Shown in pieces: positions 25,001 to 36,546 of a stretch of DNA of 64,000 nt. The stretch is from positions 1,002,134 to 1,066,133 of the forward strand of contig CM055618.1 in NCBI GenBank assembly GCA_029379385.1, written 5' to 3'. Position numbers and translations under genes: made by a program. Origin of the DNA: Quillaja saponaria. Taxonomy: Eukaryota; Streptophyta; Magnoliopsida; Fabales; Quillajaceae. Positions within the stretch are counted from its first letter, which is position 1. The number at the start of each line of letters is the position of its first letter. Under the pieces are notes generated by a model that ran no database searches, was not told where the DNA came from, and saw only the letters and a program-made list of their open reading frames with translations.

Positions 25001-26056
25001 TAAAATTTTTACAAACATTCGAATATCAACTAACCTCCAATGCAGCATCAATGCTTCATGTCAGAGGACAATTACTCTTGAATTACTGACAGAGGATTGA
25101 AACCAAATTACTGCAAATGTAGTAATTGTTAATTATCATTTCCTCACCTTATCCCATGTTTTGAATATGACTTTATATTACAAGCAGAGTGAGAAGATAT
25201 TCAAAGGAACAAAATAATGTTTATTGCTGTAAACATCCCTTAATGATTGTGTTTATCCAAAATAAGCACATATAGTTGTCAGTGGAAATTTCAATCAACG
25301 GAGATTAGCTTTAAATTAAGGTGAGATTTATGCGTAATGCTGGGTAATGTACCTAAAGCTAAATTGGAATTTTACAGCTGAAAGTTCTATAGAAAGAGGC
25401 TTTCTTTATCTAAAATCACTTGCTATGAAACTTCAGCTGTCCGTTACACTGTCCGTTCATCTGGGCTGAAAGCTACAGTAAACATGATCATACTGTTTTA
25501 ATTTTAGATTTAGGTTACAAAATTTAGAACAAAGTATTGGTGACAATATATAGATGGAAAACGTATAACTCCATTACCTGTATACTTTTCTTAAGGATAT
25601 AAGGTACAAATCGTTATGCAATTAAAATCTCCATTTGCATTTACTCAATGTGATCGACATATTTAAAGACCTAATTAATATAACCCTTAAATTAGTAAGG
25701 TGCAGCCTCTAATCCCCATATTATTTTACGTTTAAGTGGTAAGACACAATTGAACACAGCGATTCAGCAGTCTATACTAGTGGGGAAGGATAATTGCGAA
25801 CCCCAAAAAGATTTGTCTCACACTCGTGAAAATGAACAAAAATAAATTGGAGAATAAGCTTCATTATTACTAAAAACAAAAATTCTACTTGTTAATATTG
25901 TTTAGTTTAATATATGATGTAGAGTATTTTTATAGATATATGCATGGAGATAAGAACTGATAAACTATATTACATGACCACAACTATTGGTAAATGAAAT
26001 TGGCATTAATAAATTTTCTTGGAGAAATTTCAAATACAAATAAATAAAGGAGTTTA
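22091..26056. other. gene-poor intergenic DNA
   Basis: About 4 kb of AT-rich sequence without a convincing open frame or transposon terminus. A few short stretches translate to protein-like strings, for example HDSFHLNEDSPPKK near 24690, but no family is recognised and all are soon stopped. It may hold decayed transposon DNA. Confidence 0.5.
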
Positions 26057-26179
26057 AAAGTGATCCATAGCTACCACGAGAGAAATCAAGCAGTTGATAT
26101 GTTGTCTAAGGAGGTATACAACAAAACACAAAACTTGACTATTGTAGATACCATACCTTTCTCCTTTTTTAAGCATTAG
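26057..26179 (+). pseudogene. LINE RNase H C-terminal fragment
   Basis: One frame reads KVIHSYHERNQAVDMLSKEV and ends at a stop at 26177-26179. It matches the usual end of the RNase H domain of plant L1-type LINEs (HV.RE.N..AD.LAK pattern). The upstream part of the element is not recognisable, as expected for a 5'-truncated LINE copy. The short length limits certainty. Confidence 0.5.
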
Positions 26180-27499
26180 AGGCATGTACCCCAAGACTTT
26201 TTACGAACTTTTAGTGCCTAGTTCTTCCCATTTACCCAAAAAAATGTTAAAATTACAGATTCCCAACAATGCTTTAATATTAATTAACTTATCGTTATAA
26301 TTAAAGAGAAGATACTAATTTATTAACACATTATCTAGTTTAATTGATAGAAAATATTACTCCTAACACCCATAAATAAATAATAATATCTGTATGTCGC
26401 TTTCCAGTTTGGACTGAATTACCCAAAAAGTAATTAATGGTCCATGCCCATTTGGGGACCCACCTACATATAATCTAGGTGTACGTCCCTTTCTTCACTG
26501 CTTCACGTACCCAAGAGTTCAGAAAGCGAAGACACAAATTGTTAGGGTTAATATAGAACTTACTCTTTGGCGATCCAAATACCACACTTTGTGCAATCGA
26601 CTTACACCAAAAAGATATGGGAAATCCAGACTTCCTTATAATAGTTTTGAAATGCAATCATGATTATCTTTTATTTTTACGCTTACGAGTATGCAAATGG
26701 AGAAGGTTTTACATGGAGAGTTCCATGAATAGAGTAGAAGATTCACACGAAGCTAACCCAGGGTAGTGGCCTTTGCAATAATTAAATTGTTCTTCTTCAT
26801 TAACCAATCCTCGTCACTTGGACGACCCAACACCGGAGTGTCGTTTCTGAGGATTGCTTGTAACATAAATCCTAAGTTTTCAAAATTATATTTATATGAT
26901 TTCTGAAGACACCTTTTTAGTAAATTTTCACTTCACCAATAGAAAGAAAGTAGATTCCAACACCTTTTTGCAAGTTAAATTAAAAGTATTGAAACAGAAG
27001 AGGTGTTGATATAAAATTTATTTTTTAGCCGAAGAGGTTTGAGGTAAGGCAAGGGACATTAAGGTTAATGTTAATGTTATAATTTTTGATATTTTAAAGG
27101 TAAACTGATCGTTTAGTGTTATTGGCCTATACCATTGGCGATTGAATCATGTCCATGTTCATCAAGCATCTACCATTATCCTTACATCTGCGGTTTATCC
27201 AACCTTTCTTTTCACAGACAATTCTCACTGCTCACAACCTGCTTAAGTGGTACTACGACCTTTTCGATTATTTACTTGAAAAAATACGTTCACAAACTAA
27301 TTTCGAATTAATTTGCCATTGATTCGAGTTGTTTTTAAAAAATTGAAACAAACTATAGCAAACCTACTTGATGTAATAAGAAACGTTTCATAATTGAACC
27401 TGTGCGAAATGTTACCTTGTCTATTTGTTTTTCATCATTTCTTATTTTGCTATAATAGGTTGAAAATGGATAATGAATGACAAGAGTGCAACCTAGATA
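26180..27499. other. intergenic, no gene recognised
   Basis: A minus-strand open frame of 60 codons at 26475-26657 has no recognised motif. The rest has no coding signal. The 5' part of the adjacent B3 pseudogene may have lain here. Confidence 0.5.
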
Positions 27500-28700
27500 T
27501 TACTAGATGCAAAAACAGGCTTATTTCATCAAACTTCTGGATGAAAATCAAAAAATATATTAAGAAAAGTGGAAGAATGGTACTAATGTTGTATTTTTAT
27601 AATTAGAATAATCGAATATAAGACAAAATCTAACCTGTCATTTATTATATGTTTATTATAATTTCTAGACTCTTCCATATATAGCTTGACAAGGAAGTAT
27701 AGTAGCTCTTTAGCACCACATGTAGCTTTACTGTCACCTGATATGCATGAATGACATATGGAGACAGAAATGGTTGGAGCTGAACTAGCTTTGGGCAAAG
27801 GGTTGGACGCATTTATTAATTTCTATAATCTAAAGCTCAGAGATAAGATTGTTTTCAGTAATCAAATTCCATAAAGCTTTAAGGTTAGGTTATTTTCAGC
27901 TACTCGCATGGAGATTAACTATTCTCTGTTTAATGCAAAAGAAGGAGAACATGACAATGATTCTGGTAAGTATTGTTCACCTTATATTCACCATTTTAGA
28001 AATTCTGAGATACACATTATAATATAAATATCTTTTCTCTAAATGTTTCCCTTAGAATTTCAGGCTATGCTAATCAAGCTGAGGAAAATGAAATCATTGA
28101 TTTAGAAGCTGAACAGGAACCTGAAGATATTGATTTTCAAGCTGTAATGGAACAAGTCATGTACTCAGTGGTGTAATTATGCATTTGTGTAAGTATTTCG
28201 CAGGTTTCTTTATTATTTTAACTCAGTGAAGTGATGTAGGTTATGAGCAAGTTGTCCACATACCCAAATCTCATCTTAATAGACACTTCTATCTCATCTC
28301 AGCACTTTATGCCCATGTGGATTCAATGGAATAGTGCCACCTATAATGCGACTTTTGCTAGTTCAATTATGGTTTTCCATTAACTCGTTCCGGCACAATA
28401 TTCAATATTTCGTTAACATTAACCGTGAATTCACTATCCCATATCAGAAAGTCCCAGCAACTTATGTCCAGAAATATCTTCACAAACCGCCAAAGAAAGT
28501 TACATTGAGAAGGCAGGAGGGACGTGAAGCCGACTTATTATGCAGAAAACTCGACCAACAGTTTCTGTGCAACATGGCCAGCTTTTGCTAGAGACAATGT
28601 GCTAGAAACAAAGGATGCTTGCTTGTTTACTCTATTTGATTTTAAAGGTTCTGTGTTTCATGTTGCGGTTTATAGGCTTCTGCTTGATGCTTCAAGTTAA
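27500..28700 (+). pseudogene. REM-type B3 transcription factor pseudogene
   Basis: Remnant of a plant DNA-binding protein with two B3 domains. A first domain is represented by AYFIKLLDENQ (about 27520) and by ALGKGLDAFINFYNLKLRDK (27780-27840) with an SFKVRLF-type strand after a stop. An intron-like gap (GT near 27967, AG near 28064) leads to an acidic linker at 28068-28175. The second domain follows: VPATYVQKYLHKPPKKVTLR at 28458-28518, then after a frameshift WPAFARDNVLE, DACLFTLFDFKG and VFHVAVYR up to about 28670. This order (B3, acidic linker, B3) is characteristic of the REM subfamily. Stops, at least one frameshift and the missing N-terminal strands make it non-functional. Confidence 0.75.
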
Positions 28701-29440
28701 CTAGCTAGATAGTAATAACTTTTATATTCAAATCCTGATTTTACTTATGTTTTTACTAGAGGTCATGCCTAATGCTTTAAGTTATCTAGTTAGATTGTAA
28801 TAATTTTAGGTTAAATTCAAATTTTAGTCCTTATAACTTTTAGTCCTTATATTTAAAAAATGCAAATTATCACCCTTGCAATTTCCCAAATCATACAATC
28901 AACTCCCTCTCGTTAGCTCCCATTTAATTAAGCTAACAGAATCTGACATGGACATAACTATGCACATTTGGCAGCTGAAGTGGACATAATAGAGCCCAAA
29001 TCTGTAGGTTAAGTAATCACGCGACATGCATGTGACCCAACCTATCTTCCCTCCCATCCCTAAATCTCAAATTTGAAAATCAGATGGAATAGGGTTTCTG
29101 AAAGCTTTTCAATTTCTCTGAATTGGACGCATAGACGAAAAGAAAGTTGAACATCTGTTGGGGTTTTTTCTTGCAATCTAATTCAAGCACGGTTAGAACT
29201 TCAAAAATCTACTATTTGTTATAGTATGGGTTTGATCTCGTAAGTCCCTGTAGTTTAAAGTTTTAGTTTAAAAAATGATATTATACTGGGTGCTACTATT
29301 CTTTTGTTGTTTAAGGGTAAAATATAGTCAATAGTAGGACTACTTTTCTTCGAATCTGTATATTTTAAAATACTTATATGGTTGTGTTGGGACCAAAACT
29401 TGGATTGAGAGTTCTTGTGTCTAGTGTAATGTTTTTGGTT
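28701..29440. other. possible MULE terminal region
   Basis: Non-coding. At 28813-28850 it reads TTCAAATTTTAGTCCTTATA..., similar to the AGTCC-rich ends of plant Mutator-like elements, and it stands upstream of a MULE-like coding fragment. No matching inverted end was found to the right. Confidence 0.35.
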
Positions 29441-30720
29441 TTTGTTTGTCATTTATTTTGCTGCAGACACACCCATTAGAATATATTTGTATCTCAGGAT
29501 TTACGTTGTTGAAGAGGATTGTGGGTTAACATACAAAGATTCAAAAGTGGATATCATTCAAACCTTACCATATTATTGGTGTTACTTTGTTTCAAGGGAT
29601 ATGGTTAAGAAGAACTTAGAATACTTTAACTACAATAGATTGCATTGGAGACGTATTAATTACCTTGTAGTACTGGACTTAAGGTTTTTATTAGTCAGCA
29701 AGATGCAATAGATATGATTAATTCAACTTGTACTCATCCTGATAGGTTAGTTGCATTGTATGTAAAGCATTCTTTAGTCCTGAAGTGATTGAATTGTTGT
29801 CATGCTCTGCACCTGTACTAAACACCCAAACTAAGTAAAATGGTGAAACTGAGAATAAAGGTGACAGAATGAAGTTAGCATAATGAAAGTGAGTAGAGTG
29901 TAGGTGAGCATAATGAAAGTGAGTAGAGTGTAGGTGAGCATAATGAAAGTGAGCAAAATGTAGTAAAGGGAAATGAAGATTATCAAAATGTTGCTAATGA
30001 AGAGGTGGATGTTGGCATAGATATAGATATAAATGATTGTTGAGAAAGTGAAGATAGTGATGACAGTGATCTAAGTGTAAAATATTGTGACTTATCTGAC
30101 AGTGATGAGGAGATGGATAATAACTATTTTGACTATTAAGTTGATCTAGATGAGACATAGAATGCTTCTCCTTCTGTTAATTCTTCTAAAAGACAAAAAA
30201 GGAAAAGAGATGCATTAAAATAAAATTGCAAAAATAAATCAACACCTCCAAAAAGACAAGAGATTAGTTCAAATGAGTTAAAAGAAGAAGGGAGATTTCC
30301 AAGAAAAGAAAATCTAGGGTAAATATTTACTTTAAGGGCAAATAACCATGATTTACACATCATAACCTATTCATCCTTCATAAAAAAATTTGCCTTTGCA
30401 TCTATCCTTCATATGCACGTTTCCAATGAAGTAAGAAAAAATCAAGATGATGCGGATAAGCTTAAAAAAATTGTCTTAAGTCTAAATCAAAAACTAAAGC
30501 ATTCGTCCTTTAATGGAAAGAAGATGCAAACTGTTATTCACAAAAATGCTCATTTAGAGTACCTATAACCCTGTGTCACTACAGGTCTCCTATACTGTCA
30601 ATGTGATGACTAAGATTTTCTTGGGGAAATGGTCAAAGAATGAGAAAGATGAATTTTCAATTAGTTAATCAATGTATGAAAACCTTTCATGAAACTATTA
30701 CAGTTTCAAGACTAATATTA
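29441..30720 (+). pseudogene. MULE transposase N-terminal fragment
   Basis: An open segment at 29442-29711 reads YVVEEDCGLTYKDSKVDIIQ ... YYWCYFVSRDMVKKNLEYF. It resembles the PB1-like N-terminal region of plant MuDR transposases. A broken acidic region follows with a 30 bp tandem repeat and SDSDEEMDNNYFDY at about 30098-30139, then Lys-rich sequence (KRQKRKRDALK). The catalytic MULE domain and SWIM finger are not recognisable. Several in-frame stops show decay. Assignment rests on the layout of N-terminal domain, acidic repeat and basic region, so it is moderate. Confidence 0.5.
29878..29964 (+). repeat. 30 bp coding tandem repeat
   Basis: Two full copies and one partial copy of a 30 bp unit containing AATGAAAGTGAG. 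In the MULE frame it encodes HNESE-x-SVGE repeats. Confidence 0.85.
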
Positions 30721-31252
30721 ATAGGGCCATGATAAGAGCATCGAGTTAAATTCCTTGTGCACTCACCTTTCTGTGGTCGTGAACGGTGCCAAAATGTATT
30801 ATTTTCCTATCAATATAATCATTAAGAAAACATGCTATCCTTTGATTAAGTTTGATCAAACAAATTTAAAGATGATGATTAGCTGATTATGGTTGTATCA
30901 TGTTATGCAACCCCATGGATAAATTATGAAAGACTTAGAATTTGCTATAACAAACTGTTAGTTTTGGGAAGGAGATTGGAATAGTTGGATAGTGGATTTA
31001 GAATTTGGTTGGAATTGTTGTGTTGGAGGTTTGATATTTAGGAGGTAGAATTTTAGTGTAAAAGACAAGAGGAAATATTAGGACTCAAAGACTTAGAGAA
31101 AATAGTTGTACTAATGTAGGAAATGGATACGAGAGACTTATAATTTTAGTTTTGCTAGCTTACTTACAAATGAGTCCTAAATTTCTATTTATATTACTCC
31201 ACCTTGTTAACGAATGGCGGAGATTTATTATATCCAACAATTAATATTAGCC
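30721..31252. other. non-coding, probably LTR-like sequence
   Basis: No coding frame. The GGCGGAGATTTATTATATCCAA stretch just before the HSE cluster looks like retrotransposon non-coding DNA, but no LTR boundary could be set. Confidence 0.35.
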
Positions 31253-31480
31253 TTCTAGAATTTTCCTAGAAAATATCTAGATATTTATACAATCTATAAA
31301 AACATCTAGATCTATTAGAACTATGTACAAGATTCTAAACTATTCCATACTTTTCCAAATTTTCTAGAACTTTTTAGAGTCTTCTAGAATGTCCTAGAAT
31401 CTTGTATAACCTTTTAGAGTCTTCTAGAACCTTATGAAACTTTCTGCAATCTTTCAGAATCTTTTGAAACATTCTAGGAG
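31253..31480 (+). promoter_or_regulatory. cluster of heat-shock-element-like motifs
   Basis: Repeated TTCTAGAA units. The first, 31253-31265, is TTCTAGAATTTTC, a perfect TTCnnGAAnnTTC trimer, followed by another GAA at 31269-31271 after a 3-base gap. Others lie at 31362-31369, 31382-31400 (TTCTAGAATGTCCTAGAAT) and 31422-31429, with weaker ones at 31451-31475. Heat-shock factors bind alternating nGAAn units, and some plant copia LTRs carry such arrays. No gene stands close downstream, so function is inferred only from the motif. Confidence 0.55.
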
Positions 31481-33719
31481 GAGAAGGTATATTAATTTTA
31501 ACATAAACTAGGAAGCTTCAACATGATCTTCTCCGAAAGAAAATATATAAAATTAGCAAGTGATGAACCAATCAAATGCTAAATATATAACAATAATGAA
31601 CAATGTGAACTTCCATCTACAATTTCTAACAACTTAATATAGAAAATTAGAAATATTTACTTTTTTACAAACGTGCAAATATTTTAGAAAGTAACAACTA
31701 ATAAACAAGCCTATTTGCACAATTTTTTTTTTTTTTTATTTTATATAGAAAGGGAATTGTATATGTAGCCTTCTTGGAGTTGGAAAAAGATCCCAGATTT
31801 AAAGCAGGAAATGCAGAATCTATCTAGCTGCACATCTCTATGTCCCCTTTGTTTTAGACATTCAAGAATTAAGTGACTTATGATATCACAAATCTGCTAA
31901 TGGCAAAGTTTCTAATGTGTTATGTATTAAAATCAGTATGAATAAAGAAAGTAAGCTTTTTCATATGTTGGTCCCCCTAAGTGATAGGTATATAACAAAG
32001 AAATGATGCTACAAAAAATTATGGACTTTAAGGTAATGCACTATGTTGGTTTAACTGTGTGCAGAAAAGATTTAATTTCTCCACTGAAGACATTCTAAAA
32101 ACAACAGCAGAAATTCTTCAGCTTTCATGGTTAGTCAATATAAGTGTGTGTGTGAGAAAGGCTAGAAAGGAGTGGCTGATGTATTATTAGAAGACACAAG
32201 GAAAGAGAACATGCTTGAAACTATTTCTAAAGAAATGTCTATGGCAATCTTATCCTCACAAGAAGATTACAACATTTTATATGACTAGCTTTATTGTCTG
32301 CCAACTATTTATAGTCAATATTTTATACTTCTTTGCGTTCTCTTTGGTAAACTGGACTAATGGATTCATAGAAAGAAGAAAATAAAAAAGAAAAACACTA
32401 GAACCAAACAAACGAGTATATATACATATATATACACATGCACATATGGAGATGGTAATTAGGCCGGGTCCATGTCGGGTCTAAGCCCTACCCTAATGGC
32501 CATGTTATTGGGTTTTAAATAGGTCCTCAATAGTCATGGTTTTGAATCTGGATATTTTTATATTTTACCTGTTGAATTTGGATAATATCCAAAGATCCAG
32601 TGGGTCTAAGATAAATTTTTTAATAATATCAAAATATATGTTTCTCTATTTTAAGAATATGATTATTATGATTAAAGGGATATATAATAATTGTAACACT
32701 ATTAATTTGGTATTAATAGTTTTGATATAAGAACTTCATTTTTTAAATTTAAATTTTGAAAATGCAATGAAGAAAATTAATTTGTAGGATATAGGAGGTA
32801 AAAGAATATAATAATATATAGATTTTAAATTTATTGCTATTAATCTTATGAGAAACTTAAAAATTATTTATAATTATATTATGTTATTTTATTTGTTGAT
32901 ATAGTCATAAATTGAGTCAACAATATATATATATAAAAGCAAGTTTCTAAGTCTGGACATATCCATGAAAATATGAGTTTAGATTAGATCTTTTCTTTTA
33001 TTTACTAAAGGGGAAAAAAACAAGGAAATTCTGCAAAGTTAGTAGTTGAAAGTATCCTCTAAGTTTTAACTAATTTCCCAATTGTCATTTAATGTCATTG
33101 GAACAAATAAATAGATGTAAAAGTCAACTTCAATAGTGAATGAAAAAGAATTCTATGTGATAATAACTATTCAGTTTAACATTTCATTGCGTACTTTAAT
33201 TTTTTTTTTTTAGAATTTGTTTACCTGTGTCCTTTTATTCAAAAAATTAATTTTTTAAAAAGGAAAAAATAAAGAAAAGAAAAAATTTTGGGTCCATGGG
33301 AGGCCCATTGGGTCTGGGTGTACCCAATAAATGAAGTTTAAGATGGGTCTCATTTTCAAGGACAATGATGAATATAGATAAACAATAGGCCGAATCCCCC
33401 ATTGCCTTCTCTAACAAGGCAAAGTCTGAGGAGGGGCATGATAGGATAAAAAATATAACTAAAACTACCAAGTTGAGCCAAACCAATGACCTCTTTAATA
33501 GAATCACATGTATCTTCTTCGTCATCCTTTATCACAATTATTTACCTCCTTCATTCTTCAATCTCCTCATCCTAAATAACCCAACGATTGTGATTTCTCT
33601 TCAACCCTTGGGACAAAGAAGCCACTTACTAGTTGACTTCTATTTTGCCCAAAAGCAAATTCTCTACCCACTCTATAATGAAGTGGAAGCTAGCCCAAAT
33701 GCTTGAAATCCTAATCATC
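31481..33719. other. intergenic with GGGTC-rich stretches
   Basis: No gene. GGGTC-rich patches at about 32461-32620 and 33285-33355 (such as GGCCGGGTCCATGTCGGGTC) resemble ends of plant non-autonomous hAT-like elements, but no paired termini or target duplication was found. Small poly-T/poly-A runs occur near 31721 and 33200. Confidence 0.4.
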
Positions 33720-34094
33720 TGTTAGAATTCAAACCTTTTACTATTAAGAAACATATTTGACTAGCTAGATAAGCATGATCTAGTAATATCTAGTAAATAG
33801 TACTATTTGACTAGATAAGCATTATCTAGTAATTTGTGAATGAGTCAAAAAAAAAAAAAAAAAGCTTTGGAAAAAAGATTTAAAGTATGGAGGTACCCAT
33901 TTCTTATAAATAGGACTTGTGCTGTTGATTTGTGTATATTGAGTGAAGGTAGTGTAATAACATAAAGAAAAAAAGAAAAGAAAAGCTAATCGTAACTAGT
34001 ATAAAGAGAAAGGATTGTTTGAGTTTTGTAATCAAAGATTATTAGTAATATATACTTATTAAATATATTTTGTGAGCCCATTACGCTTCTAACA
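33720..34094 (+). mobile_element. short solo LTR, 375 bp
   Basis: It starts TGTTAGAA and ends TTCTAACA, a perfect 8 bp terminal inverted repeat with TG...CA. A TATA box (TATAAATAG, 33905-33913) and a downstream AAAG-rich leader fit an LTR promoter. Inside, a 30 bp stretch (TTTGACTAG...GATAAGCAT) is directly repeated at about 33757 and 33808. The flanking 5 bp do not match directly, although TCATC occurs just before the start and three bases after the end. Confidence 0.65.
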
Positions 34095-34487
34095 GACTCA
34101 TCATGATGCCTGTGTGGGTGCTTTGCGAAGATTGGGAAGAGGGGATGAGATGTGGTCATGTCATATTCTGGTCAATTTTGTTTGTTGTAATTTTGATTAA
34201 GAAAGAATAAATGAGAAATTAACAAAATGAAAGAAAAATTGAATGGCTTCCTTCCTTAATAGATAGGAAAAAAAGAAAAAAAAAAAAAAAAAACTCAATT
34301 CAATCTTTCTTAATATTACTTCATAATTTAAGAATCCAACACAACATAATTGTATCATTGTAATGATTACGTTCTTCTGAAACCAGAAACACAGAGCAAT
34401 AGACTTTGAAGAAGTTTTGGGTAAAAAAGAGAAGAGTAAAGTATAGTAGATTTTGCTTTTTAGAGGAGAGGACCACTTTTGTCCACT
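34095..34487. other. intergenic
   Basis: No coding signal. An A-rich run lies at about 34266-34293. Confidence 0.5.
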
Positions 34488-34490
34488 TAA

Positions 34491-34914
34491 AGTCTATTTG
34501 GAACTTTGGAGGGGGAGGAGACGAGAGTAAATAGAAAAAGAAGATAGTGGAGGAAAGGTCAATAATGTAAGGAAAAATGACGTGTCATTTGGAGTTTAAA
34601 AAATAAAAATAAAAGGAAGAGAGAAAAAGATCAAATATATTTTTTATTTGTGAGCTAAAAGAAAATGAGAGGAGATATATATTATTATATAATTTCATAT
34701 TAGTCACAACATGTAAAAATTATAATGTATTTTATGATCTCCTTACAAATCCTTCTAAGTTGGAGGAATTAGAAAAGTGAGATTTAAAAAGGTTTGAAAG
34801 GGCGCATCCTCCATTTCCTCTCCATTCTTAAAAAAAACTCCTAAATGAAAGAAAATGGTATGTACCTTTTCTCTCCTTTCCTCTCCTTCCATTTCCTTCC
34901 ATCCTAATAGACCC
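34491..34914. mobile_element. Tourist-like (PIF/Harbinger) MITE
   Basis: The left end AGTCTATTTGGAA and the complement of the right end GGGTCTATTAGGA form terminal inverted repeats, followed inward by GGAGGGGGAGGAG and GGAAGGAAATGG purine stretches. The flanking trinucleotide TAA is present on both sides (34488-34490, 34915-34917), as for Harbinger elements. It is non-coding. One base indel at the tip leaves the exact end uncertain. Confidence 0.5.
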
Positions 34915-35579
34915 TAACACTTTTGACTTAACACTTTTGAATCTCTTTATTATTACCCTTTTTTTTTATTAAAAATGAAACTAAAACTTTTACTAGTTCT
35001 CAAGTCAATAAAAATTGAATCACTGGTTTAATTAATAATATAAATTTATTTAATTAAAATTTATAATATTATACATGATATAAAAGTAATCATTAGATTG
35101 GTATTCAATGTTAAGAATCCTACAAAATGAAAACAATACATTTAAATTTATTTAATATTAAAATTTTTCATTATAATTAATTAATTTAGAATTTAAAAGT
35201 TATATAATATAGTTTTATAGGCAAGTTTTAAAGTATTGAGCTTGAATTATGAGTCACATTGGAATAACATCTTAGGTTAAGTCAGGCAAGAACCAAGTAT
35301 ATGGAGTGTGATTTTACTCACACTAGAATAAACTCGACTGCAATGATTTTGGATGCTTATAAAATCCAAATGAAAGAAGTAATTAAGTACCTAGGTTCCT
35401 TCTCACAAAAGAATGGTGCAATTGAGCATGATGTAAGCCACATAATTAAGGCATGATGGATAAAGTGGTAAAATGGTGAAGTGTCTATAGAATTTTGTGT
35501 GGTCCTAAAACTCCAAATAAATATTGAAAGATATATGGGACAGCCGTGAGAGTGGTTATATTGTATAGCTAGCTCCTAA
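34915..35579. other. AT-rich intergenic DNA
   Basis: Nothing recognisable apart from AT-rich sequence. Confidence 0.5.
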
Positions 35580-35960
35580 TGTTAGATAGTTAACAAACAA
35601 CACTCCAATAATATAGCAGTGACTAAAATGCGAATGTTGAGATGGATACTAAAACAGATAGAATACATAGTAAGATTAAGGTAGCACACATTGAAGAGAA
35701 AAATGAGAGAGATCCAGTTACGATGTTTTGGACATATTCAACGCATGCTAATGGATACCGTAGTTAGAGAGGTGGCTTGGTTCAGGTATAGGAGTTAGAA
35801 GGAGTATTAGGAAACCAAAAATTACATAGGGAGAAGTCACTCATGAGGATATGATTGTTTTAGATATCACTGAAATGACACATTTGATCGATGCTAATAG
35901 AGGAAAACAATTTATGTAATTGATGCCAACAATGGATGCGAGATCTTAAGTTCATGTTAT
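35580..35960 (+). pseudogene. RTE-type LINE 3' end
   Basis: One frame reads TKMRMLRWILKQIEY, a stop, then KRKMREIQLRCFGHIQRMLM and VVREVAW. It matches the well-known C-terminal end of plant RTE-like LINE polyproteins (MLRWMCG ... LRWFGH...RP pattern). The reverse transcriptase and endonuclease are absent, so this is a 5'-truncated, stop-bearing remnant. Confidence 0.7.
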
Positions 35961-36541
35961 CATTTGTTAATGTATAAAAAAAAATTATAGTTACAAATTT
36001 GAGAATGCACCCGCTCAATATGTAAACTCCATCTCTTAAAAAGTTAAGCGAAACTTATGTAGTTAATAAATAAAATCTTTATATATATATTGTAACCTTT
36101 TTATTTTTTAATTTTGTTCTCTTTTTGCCAGAAGCTTGAACTATAACAAATTAAAGTTACGTAGTTAGTAAGTTACATAGTTGAAAATGAAATAAAAATA
36201 ACACTTGTCTTAGTAAGACTGATCAATTGGACTTTTGAATTGAGATGGTGTTTTTTCTTGTGTCACAAAAATTAATATATAATTCAATCTAAGTCCTCAA
36301 CATCTTTATCTAAATTTTAGTCAAAGCAATCGTCATCCTTTTCTTTCTTACTATCTTCCAAGTTACAATCACTAACTATAATTAGAGTCATCCGAAAACT
36401 CCTCACAATATCATTCTCGACACTTCTCTCTCAAGACTCTCCTCGTCATCACCATCACCATCATTCTCATCTTCCACAATTATATGAACTAAATTATCAG
36501 CTAGTAGGAACATGATCAGCTAGTTTAATTACAATAGGGAA
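35961..36541. other. intergenic, antisense acidic stretch
   Basis: The complement of 36350-36480 encodes a short acidic DE-rich peptide with stops. No family is recognised. Confidence 0.4.
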
Positions 36542-36546
36542 TTTAC

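Noticed and set aside
23400..25100. Possible Helitron or replication-protein-like fragments
   Set aside because: A few suggestive peptide strings only; no helicase, Rep motif or Helitron terminus could be found.
32455..33375. A non-autonomous hAT element bounded by GGGTC-rich patches
   Set aside because: The patches do not form clear inverted termini and no 8 bp duplication was found.
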